Shown: in pieces, positions 40,556 through 49,459 of the stretch
How the letters are laid out: each line of letters starts with the position of its first letter
Numbering within the stretch: position 1 is the first letter of the stretch
NCBI RefSeq assembly: GCF_023703325.1
Contig: NZ_JAMQGM010000015.1
Location: forward strand, 49,793-113,792
Length of the DNA: 64,000 nt
Reading direction: 5' to 3'
Origin: Streptomyces meridianus
GTDB taxonomy: Bacteria; Actinomycetota; Actinomycetes; Streptomycetales; Streptomycetaceae
Program-made: the position numbers and the translations under genes
Notes under the pieces: model-generated
Database searches by the model: none
The model's input: only the letters and a program-made list of their open reading frames with translations
What the model was told of the DNA's origin: nothing

Positions 40556-41596
40556 GTGATCACCACGAGAGGCCTGACCAAGGTCTACCGCTCACGAGGC
40601 CGCGAGATCACCGCGCTCGACGGCGTCGATCTGAACGTCCGCGCGGGCGAGGTGTACGGCGTCGTCGGCCGCAGCGGAGCCGGCAAGTCCACCCTCATCC
40701 GCTGCGTCAACCTGCTGGAGCGCCCCAGCTCCGGGACGGTCCACGTCGCCGGCCAGGACCTCACCGCCCTCGCAGGCCGCGGCCCGAGGGCGGGCTCCGC
40801 CCTGCGGCAGGCCCGCAGCCGTATCGGCATGGTCTTCCAGCACTTCAACCTGCTCTCGTCCCGGACGGTGCAGGGCAACGTCGAGTTCCCCCTCGAGATC
40901 CTCGGCCTCAACGGCCGCGAACGGTCCCGCAAGGCCCTGGAGCTCCTCGACCTCGTCGGGCTCGCCGACAGGGCCGGGGCATACCCGGCGCGGCTCTCCG
41001 GTGGCCAGAAGCAGCGGGTCGGAATCGCCCGGGCGCTGGCCGGCGACCCCCAGGTGCTGCTCTCCGACGAGGCGACCTCCGCGCTCGACCCCGAGACCAC
41101 CCGCTCCGTCCTGCACCTGCTGCGCGACCTCAACCGCCAGCTCGGCCTGACCGTGTTGCTCATCACGCACGAGATGGACGTCGTCAAGACGATCTGCGAC
41201 TCCGCGGCGCTGATGAAGGGCGGCCGGATCACCGAGTCCGGCTCCGTCGCCGAACTGCTCGCCACCCCCGGTTCCGAGCTCGCCCACGAGCTGTTCCCGG
41301 TGGGCGGCGAGGCGTCGGGCCCGGACCGCACGGTCGTCGACGTCACTTTCCAGGGCGAGGCCGCCACCCGGCCGGTCATCTCCGAGCTGTCGCGCACCTA
41401 CAACATCGACATCTCCATCCTCGGCGCCGCCATGGACACCGTCGGAGGACGGCAGGTCGGCCGGATGCGCATCGAACTGCCCGGCCGGTTCGAGGAGAAC
41501 GTGGTTCCGATCGGCTTCCTGCGCGAGCAGGGTCTGCAGGTGGACGTCGCCGGTGCCGCAGCAGGCGCCGACATCACCGAGGAGGGCGCCAAGTGA
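40556..41596 (+). CDS. metN: Methionine ABC transporter ATP-binding protein
   Basis: 346 residues, the energising subunit of the MetNIQ importer. Walker A is GRSGAGKST, signature LSGGQKQR, Walker B VLLSDEATSALDP, switch His in LLITHEMD. From about residue 265 comes a C-terminal NIL domain (RPVISELSRTYNIDISILG), which binds methionine and shuts transport when internal methionine is high. The GTG at 40556 has GGAAA 5 bases upstream and the usual MITTRGLTKVY start; a GTG five codons earlier is possible. The stop overlaps metI by GTGA. Confidence 0.95.
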   Translation: MITTRGLTKVYRSRGREITALDGVDLNVRAGEVYGVVGRSGAGKSTLIRCVNLLERPSSGTVHVAGQDLTALAGRGPRAGSALRQARSRIGMVFQHFNLLSSRTVQGNVEFPLEILGLNGRERSRKALELLDLVGLADRAGAYPARLSGGQKQRVGIARALAGDPQVLLSDEATSALDPETTRSVLHLLRDLNRQLGLTVLLITHEMDVVKTICDSAALMKGGRITESGSVAELLATPGSELAHELFPVGGEASGPDRTVVDVTFQGEAATRPVISELSRTYNIDISILGAAMDTVGGRQVGRMRIELPGRFEENVVPIGFLREQGLQVDVAGAAAGADITEEGAK

Positions 41597-42366
41597 CCTG
41601 GTCACAGATGCAGCCACTGCTGTCCGACGCCTGCCTCGACACGCTGTTCATGGTCGGGTGGTCGACGCTCTACGCCGTCCTCGGCGGGCTCCCGCTCGGC
41701 ATCCTGCTGGTCCTGACCGACCGCGGCGGCCTCCTGCAGAACGCCCTGGTCGCGAAGGTCACCGGGGTGATCGTGAACATCGGCCGCTCGCTGCCGTTCT
41801 TCATCCTGATGATCGTGCTCATCCCGTTCTGCCGGTTCCTCATCGGAACCTCGATCGGGCCCAGCGCAGCCGTCGTACCGCTCGCCATCGGGGCGATCCC
41901 GTTCTTCGCCCGGCTCGTCGAGACCGCCGTCCGGGAGGTCGACCACGGGCTGGTCGAGGCCGCCCAGTCCATGGGCGGCGGCACCTGGACCACCGTGTTC
42001 AAGGTGCTCCTGCCGCAGTCCCTGCCCTCGCTCGTGGCCGGGGCGACGACCACGGTCATCGCCCTCATCGGCTACTCGGCCATGGCCGGCGCCATCGGCG
42101 GCGGCGGGCTGGGCAACCTGGCGTACATCTACGGCTACCAGCGGTTCGAGACCACCCTCATGGTCATCACCGTGGTGCTGCTGATCGCCATCGTCACCGT
42201 CGTCCAGCTGGCCGGTGACCTTGCGGCGCGACGGCTGGCCGACCGCGGCCACGCCGGGGCCGCAGCCCCGGCACGTCTGCTGCGCAGCCGCTCCGGCGGC
42301 GCAGCACCCGACATCGCCGGCACCGCGGGCGACCCGGCTGCCGCGCCCCGGACACCGGGCGGCTGA
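41593..42366 (+). CDS. metI: Methionine ABC transporter permease
   Basis: 257 residues, five or so transmembrane helices. The EAA loop, which docks on MetN, is VEAAQSMGGGTWTTVFKVLLPQSLPSL. An Ala/Pro-rich cytoplasmic tail of about 35 residues follows the last helix. The GTG at 41593 overlaps the metN stop with GGAGGG 6 bases upstream, so ATPase and permease are co-translated. Confidence 0.95.
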   Translation: MTWSQMQPLLSDACLDTLFMVGWSTLYAVLGGLPLGILLVLTDRGGLLQNALVAKVTGVIVNIGRSLPFFILMIVLIPFCRFLIGTSIGPSAAVVPLAIGAIPFFARLVETAVREVDHGLVEAAQSMGGGTWTTVFKVLLPQSLPSLVAGATTTVIALIGYSAMAGAIGGGGLGNLAYIYGYQRFETTLMVITVVLLIAIVTVVQLAGDLAARRLADRGHAGAAAPARLLRSRSGGAAPDIAGTAGDPAAAPRTPGG

Positions 42367-42447
42367 AACCCGCCCACTCGTCCAGAACCCACGAGCCCGG
42401 ACCCTTTGCCGGGCAGAACCATCGTGACCAGGAAAGAGGCACTCTTC

Positions 42448-43302
42448 GTGCGCAGCAGGACCAGGATCACCCTCGCCACCGCCCTCGCCGCCGCCGTCGG
42501 ACTCGGCTCCGCCGCGTGCAGCGCGCCCTCCGACTCGGACACCTCCGCCAAGGGTGACAGGAACGCCCCGCTCGTCGTCGGCGCCAACCCGACACCGCAC
42601 GGCGACATCCTCAACTTCGTGAAGCAGGAACTGGCCCCGAAGAAGGGCTTGAAGCTGGAGGTCAAGGAGTTCGCCGACTACACCCAGCTCAACCCGGCAA
42701 CGGAGAGCGGCGACGTCGACGCCAACTACTTCCAGCACAAGCCGTTCCTCGACGACTTCAACCAGCAGAAGGGCACCCACATCGTGCCCGTCGCGAACGT
42801 GCACGTCGAGCCGCTCGCCCTGTACTCCAAGAAGGTCGGCAAGCTCTCCGAGCTGAAGCCGGGCAACACCATCGCGCTGCCCAACGACGCCACCAACGAG
42901 GGCCGCGCGCTCAACCTGCTGGCGGGCAAGGGCCTCATCGCACTGAAGAAGGGCGTCGGAGCCGAGGCCACTCTCGGTGACGTCACCGACAAGAAGGGCC
43001 TGAAGTTCACCGAGCTGGAGGCACCGCAGATCCCGGCCCGGCTCGCGGACGTCGACGCCGCCGTGATCAACGGCAACTTCGCGATCGGAGCGAAGCTCAC
43101 CCCGTCGAAGGACGCCCTGGCCATCGAGGAGGCGAAGGACAATCCCTACGCCAACTTCCTCGCGGTGAAGAAGGGCAACGAGGACGACCCTCGCGTCAGG
43201 AAGCTGGCCGAGCTGCTCCAGTCCGACCAGGTGAAGAAGTTCATCGAGAAGAAGTACAGCGACGGTTCGGTCATCCCCGAGTTCGGTCCGCTCGCCTCCT
43301 GA
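42448..43302 (+). CDS. metQ: Methionine-binding lipoprotein
   Basis: 284-residue NlpA/MetQ substrate-binding protein anchored outside the membrane by lipid on Cys24 (lipobox GSAAC after the hydrophobic LATALAAAVGLG). Family motifs: VVGANPTPHGDILNFVKQEL, DYTQLNPATESGDVDANYFQHKPFLD and ALPNDATNEGRALNLL. It delivers methionine (L or D, possibly also Met sulfoxide) to MetI. The GTG at 42448 has GAGG 8 bases upstream; a GTG at 42424 would add eight residues. It follows metI after 81 bases and ends at a hairpin. Confidence 0.95.
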   Translation: MRSRTRITLATALAAAVGLGSAACSAPSDSDTSAKGDRNAPLVVGANPTPHGDILNFVKQELAPKKGLKLEVKEFADYTQLNPATESGDVDANYFQHKPFLDDFNQQKGTHIVPVANVHVEPLALYSKKVGKLSELKPGNTIALPNDATNEGRALNLLAGKGLIALKKGVGAEATLGDVTDKKGLKFTELEAPQIPARLADVDAAVINGNFAIGAKLTPSKDALAIEEAKDNPYANFLAVKKGNEDDPRVRKLAELLQSDQVKKFIEKKYSDGSVIPEFGPLAS

Positions 43303-43333
43303 GCCGCAGGGCACACCCCCGCCCCGACGAACC

Positions 43334-43363
43334 GGCCGGGCCCCGTCGTTGCGGGGCCCGGCC
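43334..43363 (+). terminator. Terminator after metNIQ
   Basis: A perfect 12-bp stem (GGCCGGGCCCCG at 43334-43345 with 43352-43363) and a TCGTTG loop, 31 bases after the metQ stop. Confidence 0.85.
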
Positions 43364-43458
43364 CTGCACATCGGTACGGACATGCTGCATGCTGTGTCCT
43401 TGCCGCAAACACGTGGGGGCCCGCAGTCCCCGACCTCGAAGGACAGGTACGGAGCCGC

Positions 43459-44097
43459 ATGACATCCACCTTTCCGGACACCTCCATCAGTACGGACAGG
43501 CTGGTGCTGCGCCCGTTCGAGGAAGCCGATGTGCCCGCGCTCGTGGAGATGATGAACGACGAGTCCGTCACCGCATGGACCGCCGCGGCCCACCCCTACA
43601 CGACCCGCGACGCCGGAGCGTGGATCTCGGCGCTCGCACCCGCCGAGCGCGCCGAGGGACGCGGGATCGTCTTCGCCGTCACCGAGTTCCTCACCCAGCG
43701 GCTCGTCGGCAGCATGCACCTGCGCAACACCGACTGGCGGTGCCTTTCCACCCAGGCCGGTTACGTCACCGCCCCCTGGGCGCGCGGGGAGGGCTACGCC
43801 TCGGAAACCCTGAACGCGGTCGCCCAATGGCTCTTCCGGGACCAGAAGTTCGAGCGCATCGAGCTGCGCACCGCGGCCGGCAACACCGCTGCGCAGCAGG
43901 TCGCCCAGAAGGCCGGCTGCATCAGCGAGGGCGTACTGCGCAACGCGGGCATGGTGCGGACCCGAGGAGACGACGGCAGCTGGACGGACACCCGCACCGA
44001 CCTCATCGTCTGGAGCCTGCTGCCGGAGGACCTCGACGGCATGGCCGAGCACATGGCCGACATGGGCGGTTACGCCGTGTACCCCGACTGGAACTGA
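43459..44097 (+). CDS. GNAT-family acetyltransferase (RimJ/RimL-like)
   Basis: 212 residues. STDRLVLRPFEEADVPALVEMMND begins a RimJ/RimL-type domain; GYVTAPWARGEGYASETLNAVAQWLF is acetyl-CoA-binding motif A and ELRTAAGNTAAQQVAQKAGCISEGVLRN motif B. Such enzymes acetylate protein N-termini or small amines. Acceptor unknown. It stands between the metNIQ terminator and cobL and appears monocistronic. Confidence 0.88.
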   Translation: MTSTFPDTSISTDRLVLRPFEEADVPALVEMMNDESVTAWTAAAHPYTTRDAGAWISALAPAERAEGRGIVFAVTEFLTQRLVGSMHLRNTDWRCLSTQAGYVTAPWARGEGYASETLNAVAQWLFRDQKFERIELRTAAGNTAAQQVAQKAGCISEGVLRNAGMVRTRGDDGSWTDTRTDLIVWSLLPEDLDGMAEHMADMGGYAVYPDWN

Positions 44098-44222
44098 TCC
44101 GCCGGGCCCGCCCCGCAGTCACGTACGCCCTGCCGGACGGCCGAGCGCCGGCGCCGGGGTAGTGTTCAAGGCCCCTGTCCACGGGATCTGCCGATCCGCG
44201 ACATTCCCAGGAGACTGACGAG

Positions 44223-45452
44223 ATGGCCGACCGGGTCACGGTGATCGGGTGGGACGGCACGCCGCTGACCGACGCGGCGCGTTCGGCACTGGGCGCGGCG
44301 ACCCTGGTGGCCGGCGCGGCCCACCACCTCGCCCTGCCCGAGGTCCCGCCCGCCGCCGAGCGGATCCGGCTGGGCAGCCTCGATCTGGCCGCGCGGCGGA
44401 TCGCCGGACACCGCGGCTCCGCCGTCGTCCTCGCGGACGGCGACCCCGGGTTCTTCGGTGTCGTCCGCACCCTTCGGGCCCCGCAGCACGGACTCGAGGT
44501 CGAGGTCGTGCCCGCCGTCTCGTCGGTGGCCGCCGCCTTCGCCCGGGCCGGGATGCCGTGGGACGACGCCCAGGTGGTCGTCGCACACGGCCGTGACCTT
44601 CGCCGGGCGGTCAACGTCTGCCGTGCCCACCCGAAGGTCGCGGTGCTCACCTCGCCCGGGGCGGGGCCGGCCGAACTCGCTCTGCTCCTCGGCCCCGTGC
44701 ACCGTTCGTTCGTCATCTGCGAGGCGCTGGGCACCAGTCAGGAGCAGGTCACCGTCCTGACCTCGGACAAGGTGGCCGACCACACCTGGCGCGATCCGAA
44801 CGTCGTGATCTCCATCGGCGGACACCAGCAGTCCCCGTCCCAGGGCAGCGGCTGGATCGCGGGGGGCGAGGCCGCCCGCTCCGCCGCGCCCCGCGGATGG
44901 GCCCTGCCCGCGTCCGACTACGCCGGGCCGCTGGGCCCCGGGGAGTCCGCCCCGCTGCGCGCCGCGCAACTGGCCAGACTCGGACCGCGCATCGGGGACC
45001 TCGTCTGGGACATCGGTGCGGGAAGCGGCGCCGCGGCCGCGGAAGCCGCCCGGTTCGGTGCGGCGGTCATCGCCGTCGACCGCGACGAGAACGCCTGCGG
45101 ACGGGCTGCCGCCGTCGCCCGCCGGTTCGGCGTCCAGCTCGAGGTGGTGCACGGCACCGCCCCGCAGGTCCTGGAGGACCTGCCGGAACCGGATGTGGTC
45201 CGGGTCGGCGGCGGAGGAGCCCCGGTCGTCGCGGCCGTCGCCGCCCGCCGTCCCGAGCGGATCGTCGCGCACGCGGTCACCCGCGACGAGGCGGAGGCCG
45301 TGGGAAGAGCCCTCGCGAACGACGGATACTCAGTGGAATGCGCGCTGTTGCAGTCTGTGGAATTGGACACGTCGGACCCCGGTTCGTGGGTCGAACACGA
45401 CCGTGATGTGGTCTTTCTCCTGTGCGGGCGGCGCATGCAGCACAGCAGGTGA
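44223..45452 (+). CDS. cobL: Precorrin-6Y C5,15-methyltransferase (decarboxylating)
   Basis: A 409-residue fusion of CbiE (about 1-205, tetrapyrrole methylase with DGDPGFFGVVRTL) and CbiT (about 225-409, SAM-binding WDIGAGSGAAAAEAARFG). It methylates C5 and C15 and removes the C12 acetate carboxyl in corrin ring building. Length is normal for CobL. A TAGTGT element at 44160-44165 and GGAGACTGACG before the ATG support separate transcription. No cobalamin riboswitch was recognised upstream. It precedes bluB-cobT and cysG, which belong to the same pathway. Confidence 0.94.
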   Translation: MADRVTVIGWDGTPLTDAARSALGAATLVAGAAHHLALPEVPPAAERIRLGSLDLAARRIAGHRGSAVVLADGDPGFFGVVRTLRAPQHGLEVEVVPAVSSVAAAFARAGMPWDDAQVVVAHGRDLRRAVNVCRAHPKVAVLTSPGAGPAELALLLGPVHRSFVICEALGTSQEQVTVLTSDKVADHTWRDPNVVISIGGHQQSPSQGSGWIAGGEAARSAAPRGWALPASDYAGPLGPGESAPLRAAQLARLGPRIGDLVWDIGAGSGAAAAEAARFGAAVIAVDRDENACGRAAAVARRFGVQLEVVHGTAPQVLEDLPEPDVVRVGGGGAPVVAAVAARRPERIVAHAVTRDEAEAVGRALANDGYSVECALLQSVELDTSDPGSWVEHDRDVVFLLCGRRMQHSR

Positions 45453-45709
45453 GATCCGCCCCGTGACCTGCGCGGTGCCCGTCGGAAGGTAGGCTGGCGG
45501 ACTGTTGTACCGCCTGGATCGCCCGAAGCCGCATCCGGTCAAATGCCTTGAAATCCCCTGGGGATGAGGGGCGCTGTGCGATGTGGTGGAGGCCCGACGT
45601 GCCGTGCGGCGCAGACACTCGTTCTCCCTGTGGGACGGTCGCCGCGTCCGTGGCCGGGCACGTCGGACGAACGGCGGGAAGGAGCACTACCGATGGGCGA
45701 GGGGTACGC

Positions 45710-48700
45710 ATGACCGACACCGGCCAGGTCCCGGGCGAGGGACTGCCGGAGAACGCAGGCGGGCAGCAGGAGGGGCCGGGTCACCCGGTTGCTTCCGGTC
45801 CCGTCGGCGCCGAGCAGCCCGGCTATGCGTTCCACGACCACGGCGCCGTCGTCCCGAACGAGGAGGACCAGCTGCTGATGCCGGGCGCCCAGGGGGCCTG
45901 GAGCGACCAGCAGCTGGGCTACCCGATGCCCCCGGCGTATCCCCAGGATGCCGTCCATCCGCAGGAGTCGCTCTACCTGTCCCACGACGTCGCCTACGCG
46001 CACGATGCCGCGTATCTGCAGGCGTCCGGCTACCCGCAGGAAGCGGTGCCCGGCGCGGCCGTCCAGGGCGGCGACGGTGCGTTCGCCGAACCGGCCGCGG
46101 CGGAGCAGTCCTACCTGGCCGAGCAGCCGTCGCCGGCGGAGGGGCCACGCGTTGCCGAACAGCCCGTCAGGCCGGAACAGGCGGTTGCCGCCGAGCAGCC
46201 CGCCCCGCCCGTGCAGCCGGTCGCTCAGGTTCCGCCCGCCCGGCGTCCCCTGCATCTCGGCCCGCCGGTGCCGGAGTCGACCGGGGGCGTGGTCCGTTCG
46301 CTCTCGGACCGCGGACCGGCGCACCCGACGCCTCCGCCGGTGCGCCATGCCGGGCCCCCGACCCTGGGCCCGGAATACCTCGACGTGCAGCAGGCACAGC
46401 CGTCCGGGTACCACTACCCGTCCGAGGCCGCGGAGTTCGCCGGTGCGCAGCCCGGCGCGGCCGCCGAGGCGCCGGCCGCCTGGGGGCCCGAACAGGACGG
46501 CCGGCCGTTGCCGGAAGCCCCCGCAGCCGGTCCTGCGGACGAGCACGTGCTGTCTGCCGAGCAGTCGGCGCTCGCCGAGGAGCCGGCTCCCGTCGGGGAG
46601 GCCGATGCCGGATCCGTCCCCGAACAGTCGCAGCAGCCCCTCGCCGACGATCCGGCCGTGTCGCCGGTCGGGTCCGTCGATCAGCAGGCCTCCGCGGAGT
46701 TCGTGAGCGAGGAGCCGGCTCCCGACGGAGACCCGGACGGTGAGCCGGCGGATGCCGCCCTCGCCACGGAGCAGCACGACGGCCTGCCGGGCCACGCCAA
46801 CGAGGCGGAAGCCGCGACGCTCCGGGCCGAGCCCGAGCCCGGGCCGGCGGCCCAGGAGCCGGTCGCCGAGCCTGCGCCGGAGGCAGCGCCGCAGCCCGTC
46901 GCCGAGGCGGAGCCGGAGGCCGGAACCACCCCCGAACCGGCGTCCGTCGCGACCGAGCCGGAAGCGGTCGATGCCGTCGCGGGGCCGGCCGAACCGGCCG
47001 CGGACGAGGTCACCGTGGAAACGCCCGGGCAGTTCGAGACCTCGGCGACCGAGGAGCAGATCCCCGGCGAACAACCCGCGGTCACCGCCCGAGCGGAAAC
47101 CGAGGCGGGTGCGGCCGAGGCCCAGCCGGGGCCCGAGGCCGAAGCGGACGAGCCCGAAACCCAGCCGGAACTCGAGGCGGACGCAGAGGATCAGCAGGCG
47201 GCCGAGACTCAGGCCGAGGCGGAGCCCGAAGCCGCAGCCGACGCGGAAGCCGGCTCGGCTGCCGAGCCCGAGCCCGGGTCCGCGCCGGAAGCGGAGTCCG
47301 AGCAGCCGGAGACCGAGGACGCAGCCGAGGACGCAGCCGAGGCAGGGCCGGCGCTCGAGGCCGACGCGACCGAGGACGGCGACCCCGAGCGCCCGACCGC
47401 AGCCGACGGGGTGGCGGAGGACGCCGACCCCCTCGAGGTCACCGGCCCGGCCGAGCCCGGCCCCGACGGGCAGGAGAGGCCCCGCGCCCTCGGCTACGGC
47501 GACGCCGAACGCGAGGCCGTCATGCGCGTGATCCGGGAACGGCGCGACATCCGCAACGGGTTCCGCCCCGACCCCGTTCCGCACGACGTCCTGCTGCGGG
47601 TCCTCGAAGCAGCCCACACCGCACCCAGTGTCGGGCACTCCCAGCCGTGGGACTTCGTCGTGATCCGGTCCGCCGAGACCCGCCGCGCCATGCATGAGCT
47701 GGCCGCCCGGCAGCGGGAGGCCTATGCCAAGTCCCTTCCGAAGGGCCGGGCGAAGCAGTTCAAGGCGCTGAAGGTCGAGGCGATCCTCGACACCCCGGTG
47801 AACATCGTGGTCACCGCCGATCCCACGCGCGGGGGCCGGCACACCCTCGGCCGCCACACCCAGCCGCAGATGGCGCCGTACTCCTCAGCGCTCGCCGTCG
47901 AGAACCTGTGGCTCGCGGCCCGCGCCGAGGGCCTCGGCGTCGGCTGGGTCAGCTTCTTCGACGAGCGCGAGATGGTCCGCGAACTCGGCCTGCCCGAACA
48001 CCTGGAGGTGGTCGCGTACCTGTGCGTCGGTTACGTCGACGAGTTCCCGGACGAGCCCGAGTTGATGCAGAGCGGCTGGTCCAAGCGCCGCCCGCTGTCC
48101 TGGGTCGTGCACGAGGAGACGTACGGCCGCCGCGCATTGCCCGGCGAGGATCCCCACGACCTGCTCGCCGAAACCCTCCAGGGCATCCGGCCGTTGGACG
48201 CGAAGGCGCTCGGGGAGGCATGGGAACGCCAGAAGCGGATGACGAAGCCGGCCGGTGCGCTCGGCATGCTGGAGATCATCTCGGCGCAGCTGTGCGGCCT
48301 GTCCCGCAAGTGCCCGCCGCCCGTCCCCGAACCCGCCGCGGTGGCGGTGTTCGCCGGTGACCACGGCGTCCACGCGCAGGGCGTGACCCCGTGGCCCCAG
48401 GAGGTCACCGCGCAGATGGTGGCCAACTTCCTGGACGGGGGCGCGGTGTGCAACGCCTTCGCCTCGCAGGTGGGCGCCGAGGTGTGCGTGGTGGACGTCG
48501 GTGTCGCCGTCGAACTGCCGGGCAGGGCGGGTCTGTTGCCGCGCAAGGTGCGCCCCGGCAGCGACGACTTCACCGAGGGCCCGGCGCTTTCGCGCGAGGA
48601 CGTGATGCGCGCGGTCGAGGTGGGCATCGAGACCGCCCGCGACCTGGTGGCCGCCGGCAACAAGGCCCTCGTCACCGGTGAGATGGGCATCGCGAACACC

Positions 48701-49213
48701 ACCGTCTCGGCGGCCCTGATCTCCGTGTACACCGGCATGGACCCCGCCGAGGTCACCGGACGGGGCACCGGAATCAACGACGAGATGCACGCCCGCAAGG
48801 TGGACATCGTCCGCAAGGCGCTGGAACTCCACCAGCCCGACCCGGCGGACCCGATCGGCGTGCTCGCCGCGGTGGGCGGTCTGGAGCACGCGGCCCTCGT
48901 CGGGCTCCTGCTCGGCGGCGCGTCCATGCGCACGCCGGTGATCCTGGACGGGGTCAGCGCAGGAGCCGCGGCCCTGATCGCGCGCGCCATCGCCCCGGAG
49001 GCGCTGGCCGCCTGCATCGCCGGTCACCGCAGCGCCGAGCCCGGCCACGTCGCGGCTCTGACGAAACTCGGCCTGCGTCCGCTGATCGACCTGGACCTCC
49101 GCCTCGGCGAGGGCACTGGTGCCCTGCTGGCACTGCCGATCGTGCAGAGCGCCGCCCGCGCGATGCACGAGGTCGCCACTTTCGACGCGGCCGGCGTCAC
49201 CGAGAAGAACTGA
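45710..49213 (+). CDS. cobT: BluB-CobT fusion with long acidic disordered N-terminus
   Basis: 1167 residues in three parts. 1 to about 590 is low-complexity Ala/Glu/Pro/Gln, strongly acidic and probably disordered. About 594-800 is a BluB-type nitroreductase fold (ERRDIRNGFRPDPVP, HTAPSVGHSQPWDFV) that makes 5,6-dimethylbenzimidazole from reduced FMN and oxygen. About 815-1167 is CobT (GDHGVHAQGVTPWPQEVTAQ, TGEMGIANTT, catalytic Glu in RLGEGTGA), which transfers ribose phosphate from nicotinate mononucleotide to that base. The fusion couples making and activating the lower ligand of vitamin B12. The ATG at 45710 follows GAGGGG; start codons inside the acidic part cannot be excluded. Confidence 0.92.
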   Translation: MTDTGQVPGEGLPENAGGQQEGPGHPVASGPVGAEQPGYAFHDHGAVVPNEEDQLLMPGAQGAWSDQQLGYPMPPAYPQDAVHPQESLYLSHDVAYAHDAAYLQASGYPQEAVPGAAVQGGDGAFAEPAAAEQSYLAEQPSPAEGPRVAEQPVRPEQAVAAEQPAPPVQPVAQVPPARRPLHLGPPVPESTGGVVRSLSDRGPAHPTPPPVRHAGPPTLGPEYLDVQQAQPSGYHYPSEAAEFAGAQPGAAAEAPAAWGPEQDGRPLPEAPAAGPADEHVLSAEQSALAEEPAPVGEADAGSVPEQSQQPLADDPAVSPVGSVDQQASAEFVSEEPAPDGDPDGEPADAALATEQHDGLPGHANEAEAATLRAEPEPGPAAQEPVAEPAPEAAPQPVAEAEPEAGTTPEPASVATEPEAVDAVAGPAEPAADEVTVETPGQFETSATEEQIPGEQPAVTARAETEAGAAEAQPGPEAEADEPETQPELEADAEDQQAAETQAEAEPEAAADAEAGSAAEPEPGSAPEAESEQPETEDAAEDAAEAGPALEADATEDGDPERPTAADGVAEDADPLEVTGPAEPGPDGQERPRALGYGDAEREAVMRVIRERRDIRNGFRPDPVPHDVLLRVLEAAHTAPSVGHSQPWDFVVIRSAETRRAMHELAARQREAYAKSLPKGRAKQFKALKVEAILDTPVNIVVTADPTRGGRHTLGRHTQPQMAPYSSALAVENLWLAARAEGLGVGWVSFFDEREMVRELGLPEHLEVVAYLCVGYVDEFPDEPELMQSGWSKRRPLSWVVHEETYGRRALPGEDPHDLLAETLQGIRPLDAKALGEAWERQKRMTKPAGALGMLEIISAQLCGLSRKCPPPVPEPAAVAVFAGDHGVHAQGVTPWPQEVTAQMVANFLDGGAVCNAFASQVGAEVCVVDVGVAVELPGRAGLLPRKVRPGSDDFTEGPALSREDVMRAVEVGIETARDLVAAGNKALVTGEMGIANTTVSAALISVYTGMDPAEVTGRGTGINDEMHARKVDIVRKALELHQPDPADPIGVLAAVGGLEHAALVGLLLGGASMRTPVILDGVSAGAAALIARAIAPEALAACIAGHRSAEPGHVAALTKLGLRPLIDLDLRLGEGTGALLALPIVQSAARAMHEVATFDAAGVTEKN

Positions 49214-49268
49214 GACCCCAGGCCCGGTGGCCGGCGCCTCGCTGCGGCGGCCACCGGGACGCGGTCTC
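49212..49268 (+). terminator. Terminator after bluB-cobT
   Basis: Outer GAGACC/GGTCTC (49212-49217 with 49263-49268) and inner CCCGGTGGCC/GGCCACCGGG (49223-49232 with 49249-49258) stack into a long hairpin starting at the stop codon. Confidence 0.7.
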
Positions 49269-49459
49269 CGGTCCCGGCCTTCCCGGCCGTGCGCGGCGGG
49301 ACTCCCGCCGGTGATCCGCGGGACGGCGCAGGCCGGGTGCCGCCACGTAGGCTGTTCCGCACGCAGCGCCTCCCACAGCGCCGCGTTCCCCTCCGCTCCA
49401 TCGCCGTAGCGGCAGGCACCGCACCCTGGCCACCCTTCCCCGCGAGGAGCCGCACGCAG

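Noticed and set aside
45453..45709. Cobalamin riboswitch before bluB-cobT (and before cobL and cysG)
   Set aside because: I could not find the conserved B12-box core or the expected paired regions in these gaps.
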